From: Cordylochernes scorpioides
Lineage: Eukaryota; Arthropoda; Arachnida; Pseudoscorpiones; Chernetidae
Reading direction: 5' to 3'
DNA: 64,000 nt
Assembly: GCA_030710605.1 (NCBI GenBank)
Contig: CP092865.1
Location: 27,592,947 to 27,656,946, forward strand
Position numbers and translations under genes: made by a program
Shown: in pieces, positions 43,392 through 53,360 of the stretch
Layout of the letters: each line of letters begins with the position of its first letter
How positions within the stretch are numbered: the stretch's first letter is position 1
Notes under the pieces: generated by a model
Told to the model about the DNA's origin: nothing
Databases searched by the model: none
Seen by the model: the letters and a program-made list of their open reading frames with translations, nothing else

Positions 43392-45086
43392 ATGGCTGAC
43401 GAGTTCAGAATACCTAAACTTGATGGTAATAATTATTATTCCTGGGCTATAAGAACTAAATCTATTTTGATCCAGAAGGATATATGGGATGCGATTGAGC
43501 CTGGATTTCCTAGTGAAGCTACAGAAAAACAGAAGCGGAAAGATAGCTTGGCATTATCTGTCATATTATTAGCAGTTGAAGATTCATTCCTAGATGACAT
43601 CGGTGATTGTAAACGAGCGATCGATGCATGGCAGATGCTGGAGGATATCCACACAAAGTATGGATTACTACATATATTACAGCTACTGAGAGAATTTTTC
43701 AATATTGTCAAAAGAAATGACGAAGACATGAAGGAATATTTCGCGAGAATAATGGAATGCCATAGAAAATTAGCAAAGTGCCACCATGGATTTGGGGATG
43801 GCGAATTGGCGTTAATTATGTTATTGGGATTACCAAAGAGCTACGAGCCGCTGATTCTCAGTTTAGAACAGCAAGAAGAGAAGCTATCTACTAGTGTGGT
43901 AAAATCCAAGTTACTTTTAGAAGAAAAAAGACAGAAACAGCGTCAAATTCCTCAAGAAGATCCTAATTGCGCTTTTGCGGTAAGAAGAAAAGAGGATACA
44001 TGCAAATCACCATGTCAAGAGCGAAAAATATTTGAATATGATCAACCAAGGAATTATCATAATACGTGGACGGAAGGGAAAAGGGAAAATTATAATTACC
44101 CGAGGCAGATAAGGTGTTTCAGTTGTGGCAGGTTAGGACACATGGCAAGGAATTGCCGATTTGCCAACTCCTCAAGGAGAATTAGCGAAGGTATCTCCAG
44201 GCAGATAAGGTGTTTCAGTTGTGGCAGATTAGGGCACATAGCTAGGAATTGCAGATTTGCCAGATCCTCAAGGAGAATTAGCGAAGGTATCTCCAGGCAG
44301 ATAAGGTGTTTCAGTTGTGGCAGATTAGGGCACATAGCTAGGAATTGCAGATTTGCCAACTCCTCAAGGAGAATTAGCGAAGGTATGCTGAAACAAGGTA
44401 CGCTAGACCTGACTCATAAGGTCCTATTTGCGAACGGCTTTGAAGACAATAATTCGCGGAATATCTGGTTTCTGGACAGTGGAGCTACTGAACATATGAC
44501 GTCGAACAGACTGAAATTGACGAACACAAAAAGTATTTCAACTTCAGTAGAAATGGCTAACAATGAGAAAATAAAAGTATCAGAGATGGGTGATGTAACC
44601 ATCAAGCTCGGTCACGAATATGGAGGTGAAACCTTGTTCTTGGAAAACGTTTTATACGTTCCTGAGTTAGACGGAAATATTTTGTCTGTTGGAAGGATCG
44701 AGGAAAGAGGAAACAAAGTATTATTCCAGAATGGCAAGGCCTCTGTTTTTGGAAGTGATGGCGGGTTAATTTTGAAATCTAATAGAAGAGGAAGAATCTA
44801 TACAGTGGAAGAACTAAAGAAGGAAGATGAAGGGGAATACCAAAATGAAGCTGCGATCCCAAGAGGATATTCAGGGACTGATGGAGAAGCAATATCGGTA
44901 GAGAGAAATCTGAATAACTTAGAACGAAAAGAGGATGAAGAGCAGGCCTGTGGAGACGAAGAACTGAGGAGAGAAGACGAAGAGGAAGGCCAGAATGAAA
45001 CTATAATCCCAAGAAGTTCTTCAAGAATTGCGGCTTGGCGGAGGGAGTATTGCAGATATTCTAACTGGGGGAATTGGAAGAATTGA
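43392..45086 (+). CDS. Copia-type Gag-protease protein with triplicated zinc knuckle, 564 aa
   Basis: A UBN2-type Gag occupies about residues 1-200 (begins MADEFRIPKLDGNNYYSWA, with the L-x-G-x-N-Y-x-x-W motif). Three CCHC knuckles follow at about 238-330, then an aspartic protease with DSGATEH from D362. The rest of the protein is an acidic, Glu-rich tail ending shortly after SSSRIAAWRREYC. That tail resembles the linker that normally precedes the RT, so integrase and most of pol were removed and the end now lies close to the 3' LTR. The frame is intact and about a third of the length of a full Copia polyprotein. It probably forms or joins virus-like particles. Confidence 0.9.
   Translation: MADEFRIPKLDGNNYYSWAIRTKSILIQKDIWDAIEPGFPSEATEKQKRKDSLALSVILLAVEDSFLDDIGDCKRAIDAWQMLEDIHTKYGLLHILQLLREFFNIVKRNDEDMKEYFARIMECHRKLAKCHHGFGDGELALIMLLGLPKSYEPLILSLEQQEEKLSTSVVKSKLLLEEKRQKQRQIPQEDPNCAFAVRRKEDTCKSPCQERKIFEYDQPRNYHNTWTEGKRENYNYPRQIRCFSCGRLGHMARNCRFANSSRRISEGISRQIRCFSCGRLGHIARNCRFARSSRRISEGISRQIRCFSCGRLGHIARNCRFANSSRRISEGMLKQGTLDLTHKVLFANGFEDNNSRNIWFLDSGATEHMTSNRLKLTNTKSISTSVEMANNEKIKVSEMGDVTIKLGHEYGGETLFLENVLYVPELDGNILSVGRIEERGNKVLFQNGKASVFGSDGGLILKSNRRGRIYTVEELKKEDEGEYQNEAAIPRGYSGTDGEAISVERNLNNLERKEDEEQACGDEELRREDEEEGQNETIIPRSSSRIAAWRREYCRYSNWGNWKN
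44103..44390 (+). repeat. 96-bp in-frame tandem repeat x3 (zinc knuckle)
   Basis: Three units at 44103, 44199 and 44295 each encode 32 residues with C-x2-C-x4-H-x4-C (CFSCGRLGHMARNC or the I variant). Units 2 and 3 are almost identical, unit 1 slightly different, so expansion was recent and stepwise. Confidence 0.95.
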
Positions 45087-45142
45087 ACTGACCAGGATCT
45101 TGGCCACTCTAGGCCTCCGATGAGGGTATGAAAACAACTTTA

Positions 45143-45153
45143 AAATGGGGGGG
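45143..45153 (+). other. Copia-2 polypurine tract
   Basis: AAATGGGGGGG-like run ending three bases before the 3' LTR. Confidence 0.7.
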
Positions 45154-45156
45154 CAT

Positions 45157-45371
45157 TGTTAGGATTTTATAAGTTGTTTTTTCCTAGATTAGTTTATTTA
45201 TATTTTGACCAGATGACTGGACGATTTTACATGTATATGAATTGGTTTTTAATGATGTAAATTAGTTAGTCATAGTTAGTCATGAGAGGAAATTAAAAGT
45301 GTTGATTTTCTTAGTGGTGTTTGAGTTTACTCTGCTCGTTTGTAGACTGGGAAAGACTTGGTTTCCTAACA
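45157..45371 (+). repeat. Copia-2 3' LTR (215 bp)
   Basis: Pairs with 42912-43126 and is followed by GAATT, the target duplication. Confidence 0.93.
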
Positions 45372-45504
45372 GAATTATAAATAAAAGACAACTGATGATG
45401 AAGGAGTTTCTTTTATACCACGACCATACAAGTTTCGGGCATAACAGGCCTTCAATAGGCACAATTACGATACTAACTAGGAAATTTTAAATATCCCTAT
45501 ATAT

Positions 45505-45785
45505 ATATGTGTGTGTGCGTGATAACCGAGGGTCTCTCGCTGTGGTGTGGTAACCGAGAGGGGGCAATCTTGCAGTAACCGAGATGGACAGTCAGAGTGT
45601 GGAAAGTTTTCCAGTACCTCTCTGCACCTTGGAAGAACTTTAACAGTTGTAACAGAGTACAGGCAGTCGTGGTCGAGGCAGAGTGGAAAGCTTGGGAATG
45701 CCCACACAAAAAACCGAAAAGACACAGTTGTATTAGTAAAGTTCTGTGAACAGATAGGAGTCGAGCTAGGAGCGAAAGATGGAGA
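45505..45785 (+). repeat. R760 repeat, second 5' fragment
   Basis: Shares TTTTCCAGTACCTCTCTGCA and the following 180 bases with 18250-18430. Its first part is rearranged. It abuts the hammerhead-bearing element. Confidence 0.75.
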
Positions 45786-45812
45786 GATAAGAAATATATA
45801 TATATTTTTTTT

Positions 45813-46020
45813 GGTCGTTGAGGTACAGCTTGAACCTCGCTGATGAGGGCCAACAGCCCGAAACGTGTCCGTGGTTAGCTTTTCTTGATTAATCAAGAAT
45901 GGGTATTTGGCCAATTCTGGAATAATTAAAAATCAACGAGAATAGTTGGTATTTATTCCGATAGATGGCGCAAGCTATCAGAAACTTTCAGTTGCACGAT
46001 AAGGAGATGCCTTTTTCTCA
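45813..46020 (+). repeat. Hammerhead-bearing short retroelement, copy A
   Basis: A hammerhead (45834-45875) is followed by TTTTCTTGATTAATCAAGAA, TATTTGGCCAA and a tail around GATAGATGGCGCAAGCTATC and GGAGATGCCTTTTTC. The same order occurs at 61376-61560, and the first modules occur at 57782-57960. It is non-coding. Confidence 0.75.
45834..45875 (+). ncRNA. Hammerhead ribozyme (canonical core, one stem I mismatch)
   Basis: CTGATGA at 45840-45846. Stem II is GGGC/GCCC closed by CAACA (45847-45859), then GAAA (45860-45863). A 2-bp stem III leads to GUC ending at 45869. Stem I pairs 45870-45875 with 45834-45839, with one U-U mismatch. Confidence 0.7.
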
Positions 46021-46029
46021 ATATATACA

Positions 46030-46817
46030 TATGTGATGAGGTCCTGTTGACTCTTGTATAGTCCTGTCGACTATAAATGTGGTGGAGTATCCAGTCGACT
46101 ATACTATGTGATGAGGTTCTGTTGACTCTCGCTATACTGTGTTGACCGAGAGGAACAGTCAGGATAAGGAGTTTTCCAGTACCTCTCTGCACCTTGGAAG
46201 ACCTTTTACACTTCTCACAAAGTACAGGCAGTCGTGGTGGAGGCAGAGTGGAAAGCTTGGGAATGTCCACACAAAAAACGAGGACACAGTTGCACTAGAA
46301 AAGTCCGTGAACAGATAAAAGTTGAGCTAGGAGCGCAAGATGGAAATGGAAGAGTTCTTACTGGTATACATGGTGGATGAGGTGGACCTGGGGTACAACC
46401 GATGAGGGCTCACGCAGATGGTGAAGTAACTGTATTTTTGGCTAGGACGGATGTTTTATACACCTTTTCTGAGAAAGGGGGCATTGCATTTCACCAGATG
46501 TGAAGAGCGTGGATCGTCTGGCGAATATTCTAAACTGGCGCCGTCCTGACAGTTTCCAATCTATCTTTAGATGTTGTTTTGTGACTTCCATCTATCTCGA
46601 ATTTAGACGTTTTTGACTTCTATCTCTTTAGCTCAACTCTTAATCTATTACAGAGTTTTATTTATTTATCCTCAGTTTGTACAAAGTACAATACATATGG
46701 TGATGGTGATGTAATGACACATGTCAATCATGCGTATAATCATTTACAGATGTGTTTCTTTTATACAACATGAAAATCTTGTTATAAGGTATATAAAATA
46801 TGGGGTTGTTGTTTTAA
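46030..46817 (+). repeat. R760 repeat, full copy 2
   Basis: Matches 18105-18872 end to end, including the 3' part CAACATGAAAATCTTGTTATA. It ends where the Penelope-like element's terminal repeat begins. Confidence 0.85.
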
Positions 46818-47159
46818 ATTACCATATATACATGAAAATAAGTATGAAATATATATGGGAGATGGATATACAAATACTAAATAACATAATACAATAATAT
46901 CACAAAACTACGGATTACTAGTTAATACTAATGCGCTATTGAGGCTGTGTGTGATTAAAGAAAAGATACAAATCATATTGAGATCATAGACACCAAATAA
47001 ATATTGAGGGGTATGAATGATGTTGGGAAGAAGGAAATTATTCAGGTAGGAGATTCCGGAATTATACCATCATATATGTTGGGCAGATCTATGGATATAT
47101 TAATGCCTTTGAGTTTTTTAGTAATCTTCTAGTACCAGGCGTTGGTGCTTGTTCTTTAT

Positions 47160-47262
47160 TTTATGGTAACAGATCTTTCATGCTCAGCCATTCTGGTTCT
47201 CACGATTCTTTTCGTTTTTCCCACATACGTAGCTTCTCACTGCAGGCATGATATTGTTACGT
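47160..47262 (-). pseudogene. GIY-YIG endonuclease fragment
   Basis: Minus strand. A short reading with a VTISC block, one stop, then TYVGKTKRIVRTRMAEHERS resembles the V-Y-x-I-x-C...YVGxT...R...EH pattern of Penelope-like GIY-YIG domains. A TAA follows 24 codons after TYVG. Confidence 0.65.
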
Positions 47263-47959
47263 GGAAAATCAGGAAAGACAAACTTCAGGCTGCGGCAGCA
47301 AATATTTGAGGTTCAAGCACAAACTAATATTAATAAAATACATGAGAAGCAATAAGGAAGGTATACAGAGTAGCAAAATATAAATATTAAAATTAATAAT
47401 TTCTGTTCATAAATATTTCGCTACATAGCTCCTTCCTTATGGGAACTGCGACTCACGGCTTGTAAATCTTATTGCTACTAACATGGATCTGACGTGTTTC
47501 TGTTTCCCTCGGAGTTTTTGAATTTAGTCTCTGGTACTTTAACGTCCTATTTCTTGCGGCGTGGAGAGCGGCTATGTCATCGTATCGTTTGTAGGGACAC
47601 CGTCCTCTTGGAGGAAAGTCTTGGCTTTAATACAGCGGTGGAATTCTGGAGCCATGAGCTGAAAATGTAGATCACAGCACCCATTGCCTGAAGACCTTAT
47701 CGGCTATCTTCAGTTTGTTTTCCCTATTTTGGTTATATTAATCTTCATTATTGGTTGGAAGTGAAAGAGAATAGTGAGTGTATATGCGCTTTATTAGTTT
47801 TTATGATGCTAATTTTGTGAGAAAGGGGACGGAAGAATGTGTAATGTGTGTAGTTGAGAAGAAATTATTTTTGGTAAAAAACAGTGGTAACTGGTAGGGG
47901 TCTGGATTATTATTATTATAAATATAATAAAAAATCTAGAACGGAAAAACCTGGTTTTG

Positions 47960-48745
47960 TGCTTATTCAATGGTAAAGGACATGTCACTATGGTGATTAT
48001 TGAGATAGGTTAATATTGGATCCACTGAGTTCTTGTCGCAAATACAAAAGATGTCATCGACATATCGGCGCCAGAATCCTATGTCGGTTTTATCCGTATC
48101 GTTGATTATATTGTTAATCCTGATCATTACTAATTCAGCTGCAATGGTTGAAAACTACCTTCTCATTGGGTAACCTCGTATTTTTGCCGGTAAGTCTGAG
48201 ATTCAAAAATAAAGATATTCATCGTTAGACAAATATCAATGAGGTTTCCTATTGTTTGTGCGATGGAGGAATCTATCTGTACATCAGAGAGGAAGGTACT
48301 TGCGCTGTCTTTAAATAATTGGTGAGGAAGGTTTAAGAACAACGAAACGACGTCAAATGAGCACATTACGTTGTTGGGATCAGGTGATAGTTTACACAGG
48401 TCTTTATTTACATCTTGGGTATTGTGTACCGAAAATTGGTGTTTATATTGTTTCAGTAATGGAGATAAGAAATAAAATAAATATTTTCTAACAGGGCTGC
48501 TGGCGATCTGTGGTAGGCTACAATAGGACGTAATGGGATATTGTGAATGGGCTTGTGAACTTAGGGCAATCCATATATGTATGCATCCGTGGTAAAGCCT
48601 GATATAAACAGTTTATAATCATCAGTTTTAATGTTCTGTTTTCTTTTTGATCGAAGAGAGCTTTTTTTAAATTATGGTATGTTTGAAATTTGTCCGCTTC
48701 CGTTATGATAACAAAGGTAGGGCTATCAGAAAGAATATCCATCAT
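47960..48745 (-). pseudogene. Penelope-like reverse transcriptase fragment
   Basis: Minus strand, several frames: a YGLP-stop-VHKP...PLRPIV block, SFDVVSLFLNLPHQL (motif A), an ICLTMNIFIFESQTYRQK block typical of the family, and WRRYVDDIFC with YVDD at 48064-48053. Stops and shifts are present. Confidence 0.8.
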
Positions 48746-49224
48746 TTTGGATTTATATAATGAGGTGTTTATGATGACTGTGAGATTTTATCGGAGTTAG
48801 AGATGATAAGGTATTTTCTCTAGTATACCAGCATACCCTCAACATAGGCCATTCATTTAATATTAGTAAACCCTAAACTTATTACCAACGTCTGGTAGTG
48901 AAAGCTTACCAACAAACTCAAAGGCGTTAATAGATCCCTAGATCTGCCCAACATATATGATGGTAAATTTCTGGAATCCACTAACTAAATAATTTTCGCA
49001 TTTCCAGCATAGTTCATACCCATCAATATTTATTTAGTGTCTTTGATCTCAATATGATTTGCATCCTTTCTTCAATCACATAGTCTAAATAAGGTATTAG
49101 TATTAACTAGTAATCCATAGTTCTATGATTTTATTCTATTATGTTAATTTGTATTTGTATATCCATCGCTCATATTTCATACTACTTTTCATGTATATAT
49201 CGTATATTTTAAACTGTATAATAA

Positions 49225-50035
49225 TGACACTTTTAGTATATGTCACATATCTTCCAATTAGTTAGAGCCGATACCTTATAAGATCCTACCCTTCTATTAA
49301 AATGTACACCGTTTCTATTTACTGTTACTATTTTTATATAAATTATTTGTATATAACCACCCATTTGTATTTAAAATAAAAATGGTGACGTCAAAATAAA
49401 GATCCAAAGAGTGGTTGGTCAGCTGGTGGCAGCCGGGACAGAGGAGGAAAAAGCTAACGCCCAGCCCATGTGGGGGCCCCCAGGAACATTTTTATAGACG
49501 ACCCCTGTAAACAGGACAGATTTTGGCAGGGGGTCAGCAGCAGTATGTTCTACCGGAGAGTTGCTAAATTGTAAAAATGGTAATTTTGCAAATGAAAACT
49601 GTCCTTTGTGGAGAGGTGTCCGCTAAAGGGAGGTTCTACTGTATTAACAAGTTTTATGTTAGTTTTTAAAATTTATTTGGAATAAGTTTATTTTTACTAT
49701 GTATTTTAAAAGGCAAACTTCAAAGTTATGGCTCTTCAAAGCAATTTTGTAAACAGACTCGTTAGAAAGTCTTGGCTCAAAAACTTGTCTTTCGAAATAA
49801 ATAATGAAGATACTTATTCTAAATAACTTTACAAACTATAATAGGTACATTCTGCAATCTTCATCCTTTAATATATTAAAAAGATCTGTTGAAATAGTTT
49901 TAATAATAAAAATAACGTTTAGCGTCACATTTCGCGATACTTAAAGATGTTAGAGCTCTATTATGGCATACATTAGAAATAAATGGATTATATACGAACA
50001 GCACTCTGACTTTTCTAACTCTCTCTTCTTATCAA
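49225..50035. other. Mostly no gene; decayed pogo-like end at about 49430-49660
   Basis: A GC-rich stretch (49400-49650) ends with GGAGGTTCTACTGTA. That resembles the CAGTAGAACCTC termini of pogo/Tigger-type short elements; the other end was not found. The rest is AT-rich without features. Confidence 0.4.
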
Positions 50036-50039
50036 ATTT

Positions 50040-50160
50040 CGAAACTATTATAGACGCGTATGATTCTTTTTAAAAATAACAATTTCTACTGTCCTCACTG
50101 CAATGGAAAAATTAAATTATGATGCATTAGCGCGCCATCTGTTTTGGGGAAAACTATATA
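50040..50160. repeat. Short element, GCGCCATCTG family, rearranged copy
   Basis: Carries GACGCGTATGATTCTTTTT, CTGCAATGGAAAAATTAA and GCATTAGCGCGCCATCTG. The order suggests one arm plus an end. Confidence 0.6.
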
Positions 50161-50508
50161 AGAAAATCAACCTAATACAATATTAGAGCGTTCTGGTAGA
50201 TCAAACTGACTAAACCGCATGAGAGAGTCCAACACTGATGAGCTATCTTTCTCCATTTCAGTTTTATCATTTCAGAAAATAAAGTCTATTAGAGTTTGAA
50301 AATTATTTGGAATAAGTTTATATTTACTATGTATTTTAAAAAGTATATATCTTATATATAAGAATTTAATCTGTAAGATAACAGCCACTTTTTACTTTCC
50401 AAACGACACTATCATCATAATAGACAAACTTCAATACATATTTTACTGGATTTTCATGTTTCCAAGATTATAGAATCGACAATAATTTAATAGTAACAGA
50501 TCCAAGTA

Positions 50509-50852
50509 TAGTCGACTCTCGATAATTTGAAATTCGTTCATTTGAATCTCTCGATAATTTGAAAATGTTCCCCGGATTCTTGAAAAATACTCGATAAGTT
50601 GAAAAAAATCAATATTAATTGGTCTCCTCGGTAATTTGAAGTTGAAGGAATAGTATCTTGCTACAAATAAACATTTGTGAATAACTGTGCAAATGTTTAA
50701 AATAATGAATTGCGAATTTTGGGATCAAACTCTTGTTTACTTGATTTTTCCCTCCCTCCATTTTGGTTGTTTAAACTCCCTTAATTTTGAACTCTTGATA
50801 AATTGATTTTTTTCTCTGGTCCCTTGAATTTCAAATTATCGAGAGTCGACTG
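50509..50852. repeat. pogo-like non-autonomous element (344 bp)
   Basis: Inverted ends AGTCGACTCTCGATAATTTG and complement (one changed base at the left terminus) are flanked by TA at 50507-50508 and 50853-50854. Further GATAATTTGAA copies lie inside. The empty site with one TA is visible at about 26860. Confidence 0.85.
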
Positions 50853-50954
50853 TATTTTTATTTCCAGTAAAGAAATATATATTAAATTTACCATCCATTG
50901 TTGATATATTTTGAATTATATAGCAACAAATATCTTTTAATAAACTGATAATTT

Positions 50955-51150
50955 ATATTATGATGCACTAGCGCGCCATCTGTTATCAAAATTCGAAACT
51001 ATTTTAAAGGCGTAAGATTCTTTTTGAAATTAAACAATTTCTACTGCCCTTACTGCAATGGAAAAATTAATTTTCCATTGCAGTAAGGGCAGTAGAAATT
51101 GTTTAATTTCAAAAAGAATCTTACGCCTTTAAAATAGTTTCAAATTTATA
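50955..51150. repeat. Near-perfect fold-back element, GCGCCATCTG family
   Basis: Arms of about 75 bases from GAAACTATTTTAAAGGCGTA to the centre ATTAATTTTCC are almost perfectly complementary. CACTAGCGCGCCATCTGTTATC flanks one side only. Flanks share AATTTATATTATG on both sides, an unusually long duplication for a DNA transposon. Confidence 0.85.
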
Positions 51151-51726
51151 TTATGTTGATTGTAGATATTGCCAGACAGTTGTACACAGTTCTCTATTCT
51201 CGTTTTTTTCTCTTTCTACTTTTAAATATCATATGACTATTCTTTATGGCTCAAAATTATTGTAAAAAATGTTGAGATAAATGTAAAGGCATACATGTAT
51301 GACAGCGCAAGTGTCCCTAGGGGTAAATAGCCGTTTAAATTGAAATAAATAAAAAAAATTGTATTGCAAAACCTTATTAATGACAATAGCGATATATATA
51401 ATGATGTGTAAAATAAAAAAGCCAAAAGATTCCCTTCTAATAAAATAAGATGGCGTCAAATGACACCGTTACGTCAGTTGACAGACGACACCCACTCCGA
51501 CCTTCAACAAGACATCTATTGCTATTATGTCAGCAATGGACACCGGGGAGATTGGTCAGCTAATGAATCACGTGTTAATTGCGTGCGATATAATTACAAG
51601 GATAATTCCAGAGTTTCCGATCACTTACATCAGCTTCTGTGTAATTATTCTAAGAATACACTACACATAGTATTTGTCCATTGGAAAACTTTTATTTCAA
51701 ATATTAACTTTGTTTAGCATAGCTAT

Positions 51727-52030
51727 GTGGGAGTTCGGTGGGAGGATGGTTTAAACCGTTGGTTTTCGACCGCTACGACCCGGGATCGAATCCCGCATTG
51801 GACACTTTTTTCTAATTAAAAAATAATGCTTCAATGGCCCCCAATTTTTGAAAAAGTCCTACCCCACCAACGAGTTCACGTAACCAAACGTGGATCTGGC
51901 ACATTTGTAAGTGCAAAGTCGAACTGCTTTTCACATGTGTAGACATGTAGTGCACTTACAGTAAAAGCAATCGCCAACTTCTAACCACCATGATTATTAT
52001 GGCCTGTACCATTCATACTAGGAATATAAA
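51727..52030 (+). mobile_element. tRNA-derived SINE, copy 2
   Basis: Same head and body as 21164-21474 in the plus direction: a GAGGATGGTTTAAACCGTTGG-like region, a CCCGGGATCGAATCCCGCATT B-box region, and a TTTACA/CACATGTG body. The tail is diverged. Confidence 0.75.
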
Positions 52031-52239
52031 AAGCATACTTTTGTATTTGTTAATAATTCTCTAATATATTGCATATTTTCATTATAAAATATTCCTTAAA
52101 CCTTTCTTCAATCTGTAAATTATTTTCCATGAATACACTACAATTGATTTCATTTAACTAAATTTTCATACCAACTCTTTGTATATATTTTAATTGTGTT
52201 GATACTTTTTCTCTTTCCATCTAACTAAATTGCATACTA

Positions 52240-52350
52240 ATTCTTGTACATATTTCAAATGATCTTTCTTTCTTTTATTTATATGTTTAGTTTACCTTTA
52301 AAGTGTCCCTAGTGGTACATAGCCCTCTTAATAGAAATAAATAAATAGTA
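52240..52350 (+). repeat. LINE/SINE-like 3' tail with AATAAATAAATA
   Basis: GTGTCCCTAGTGGTACATAG then an AAATAAATAAATAG tail resembles the end of the 50390-51345 repeat. No coding part recognised. Confidence 0.5.
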
Positions 52351-52489
52351 TTTGATAGTTAAAGATCTGGGTGAATTATGATTGTACAATATGGTTATAG
52401 ACATATTCTAGCAAAGTATCTATTATTTTTATGAGAAAACAATAGAAAAAAAAGTTTTTTATAAAATAAAAAATAAAAGGTCAGTTATT

Positions 52490-52707
52490 GATATTAAAAA
52501 TAATGAAGGCATATCCTTACCAAAAGCACATGTGCTTTTTAGATGACAGAGCGCCATCTAGTGGAGCATAAATAAACTAAACGTTGGCCAAATATCACGG
52601 AGAAGTTAAATGAACGTTTAGTTTATTTTTGTTCCACTAGATGGCGCTCTGCCATCTTAAAAAGCACATGTGATTTTAGTCAGGATATGCCTTCATTAAT
52701 TTTAATA
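52490..52707. repeat. Palindromic short element, GCACATGTGC family (copy 3)
   Basis: Inverted ends with AATAATGAAGGCATATCC and AAAAGCACATGTGCTTTT; GGCCAAATATCACGGA at the centre. Confidence 0.85.
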
Positions 52708-52944
52708 TATAATATATATATACAACGTGTGTTCCAGGAATGGGACTGGATTACGTAAAATGATGTTTATATATTTTATTAGTCTGCGAAAACTTCTCTC
52801 ATTGTTTCTCTTGTGTTTTATAATTTTTTTAATTTGTGTTTGTCTCAAATAAATTGTTGTGTCATCCTGAAGTTTATATTTTCTACATTACAATATAATA
52901 GCCTCATATTTATATTTTGAGTCAAACGTCTTCAAATAAGTTTA

Positions 52945-53122
52945 CATATAAAGGGCGTACCTGGATCTGTAAAGAAAAAGAAACGATTTTTTTCTCAAAA
53001 ATTTTGAGAGATTGCTCCCTCTAATAATAAATTGAAAAAGAGGTAGCAATCTCTCGAAATATTTTGAGATAACATTGTTTTTTTTTTACAGATCCAGGTA
53101 CGTCCTTTTATATATATAAACT
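52945..53122. repeat. Inverted-repeat element
   Basis: AAGGGCGTACCTGGATCTGT and its complement (ACAGATCCAGGTACGTCCTT) bound a second, inner pair around TTTTGAGAGATTGCTCCCTC. It ends 240 bases before the somatomedin-B gene. Confidence 0.75.
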
Positions 53123-53360
53123 TATATTTATAGTTATAATATAGACTAGGATATACAGGCTGACTTATCTGTCAGAATTTTCCAAAAATATTGTAACTTC
53201 TTCAATGACCTGAATTTGAGCGTTCAACGCAAATAAGAAGTAAGCTCGGATTGTGAGTACCATTGCAATCATTCCAATCTTGTATTTACCGAAGTAAGTT
53301 GGCAGCTTGCCAGGTATCAAATATCTATCATAGCCAGTTGTAGGAGCTCTAACATCTAGA

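Larger units (their letters stand above)
42912..45371 (+). mobile_element. Short Copia-type element encoding Gag and protease only
   Basis: Near-identical 215-bp LTRs (42912-43126 and 45157-45371) run TGTTAGG...CCTAACA. They are flanked by GAATT at 42907-42911 and 45372-45376. At 2460 bp it lacks integrase, RT and RNase H, and a single frame occupies the interior. Intact ends, target duplication, primer site and polypurine tract indicate a mobile, non-autonomous element depending on another Copia element in trans. Confidence 0.93.
46817..49222 (-). mobile_element. Penelope-like element remnant with inverted terminal repeats
   Basis: Minus-strand RT and GIY-YIG endonuclease pieces lie between two inverted copies of a repeat of about 330 bp (46817-47140 and 48880-49222). 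The repeats share GATCTGCCCAACATATATGA and a TTAGTATTAACTAGTAATCC stretch. Penelope-like elements are known for LTR-like terminal repeats in direct or inverted arrangement. The 47270-47930 interval between endonuclease and RT matches neither and may be a separate insertion. The coding parts are broken by stops. Confidence 0.75.
50390..51345 (-). repeat. Second copy of the 26520-26945 repeat, split by two insertions
   Basis: The reverse complement matches 26530-26945 in three blocks separated by the elements at 50509-50852 and 50955-51150. It ends in CCCTAGGGGTAAATAGCC then AAATAAATAAA. The 26.5-kb copy shows both empty sites. Confidence 0.8.

Noticed and set aside
50200..50290. Splice-like TTTATCATTTCAG stretches shared with 42850-42910
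   Set aside because: The similarity is short and AT-rich with no open frame on either side. Probably an old repeat.
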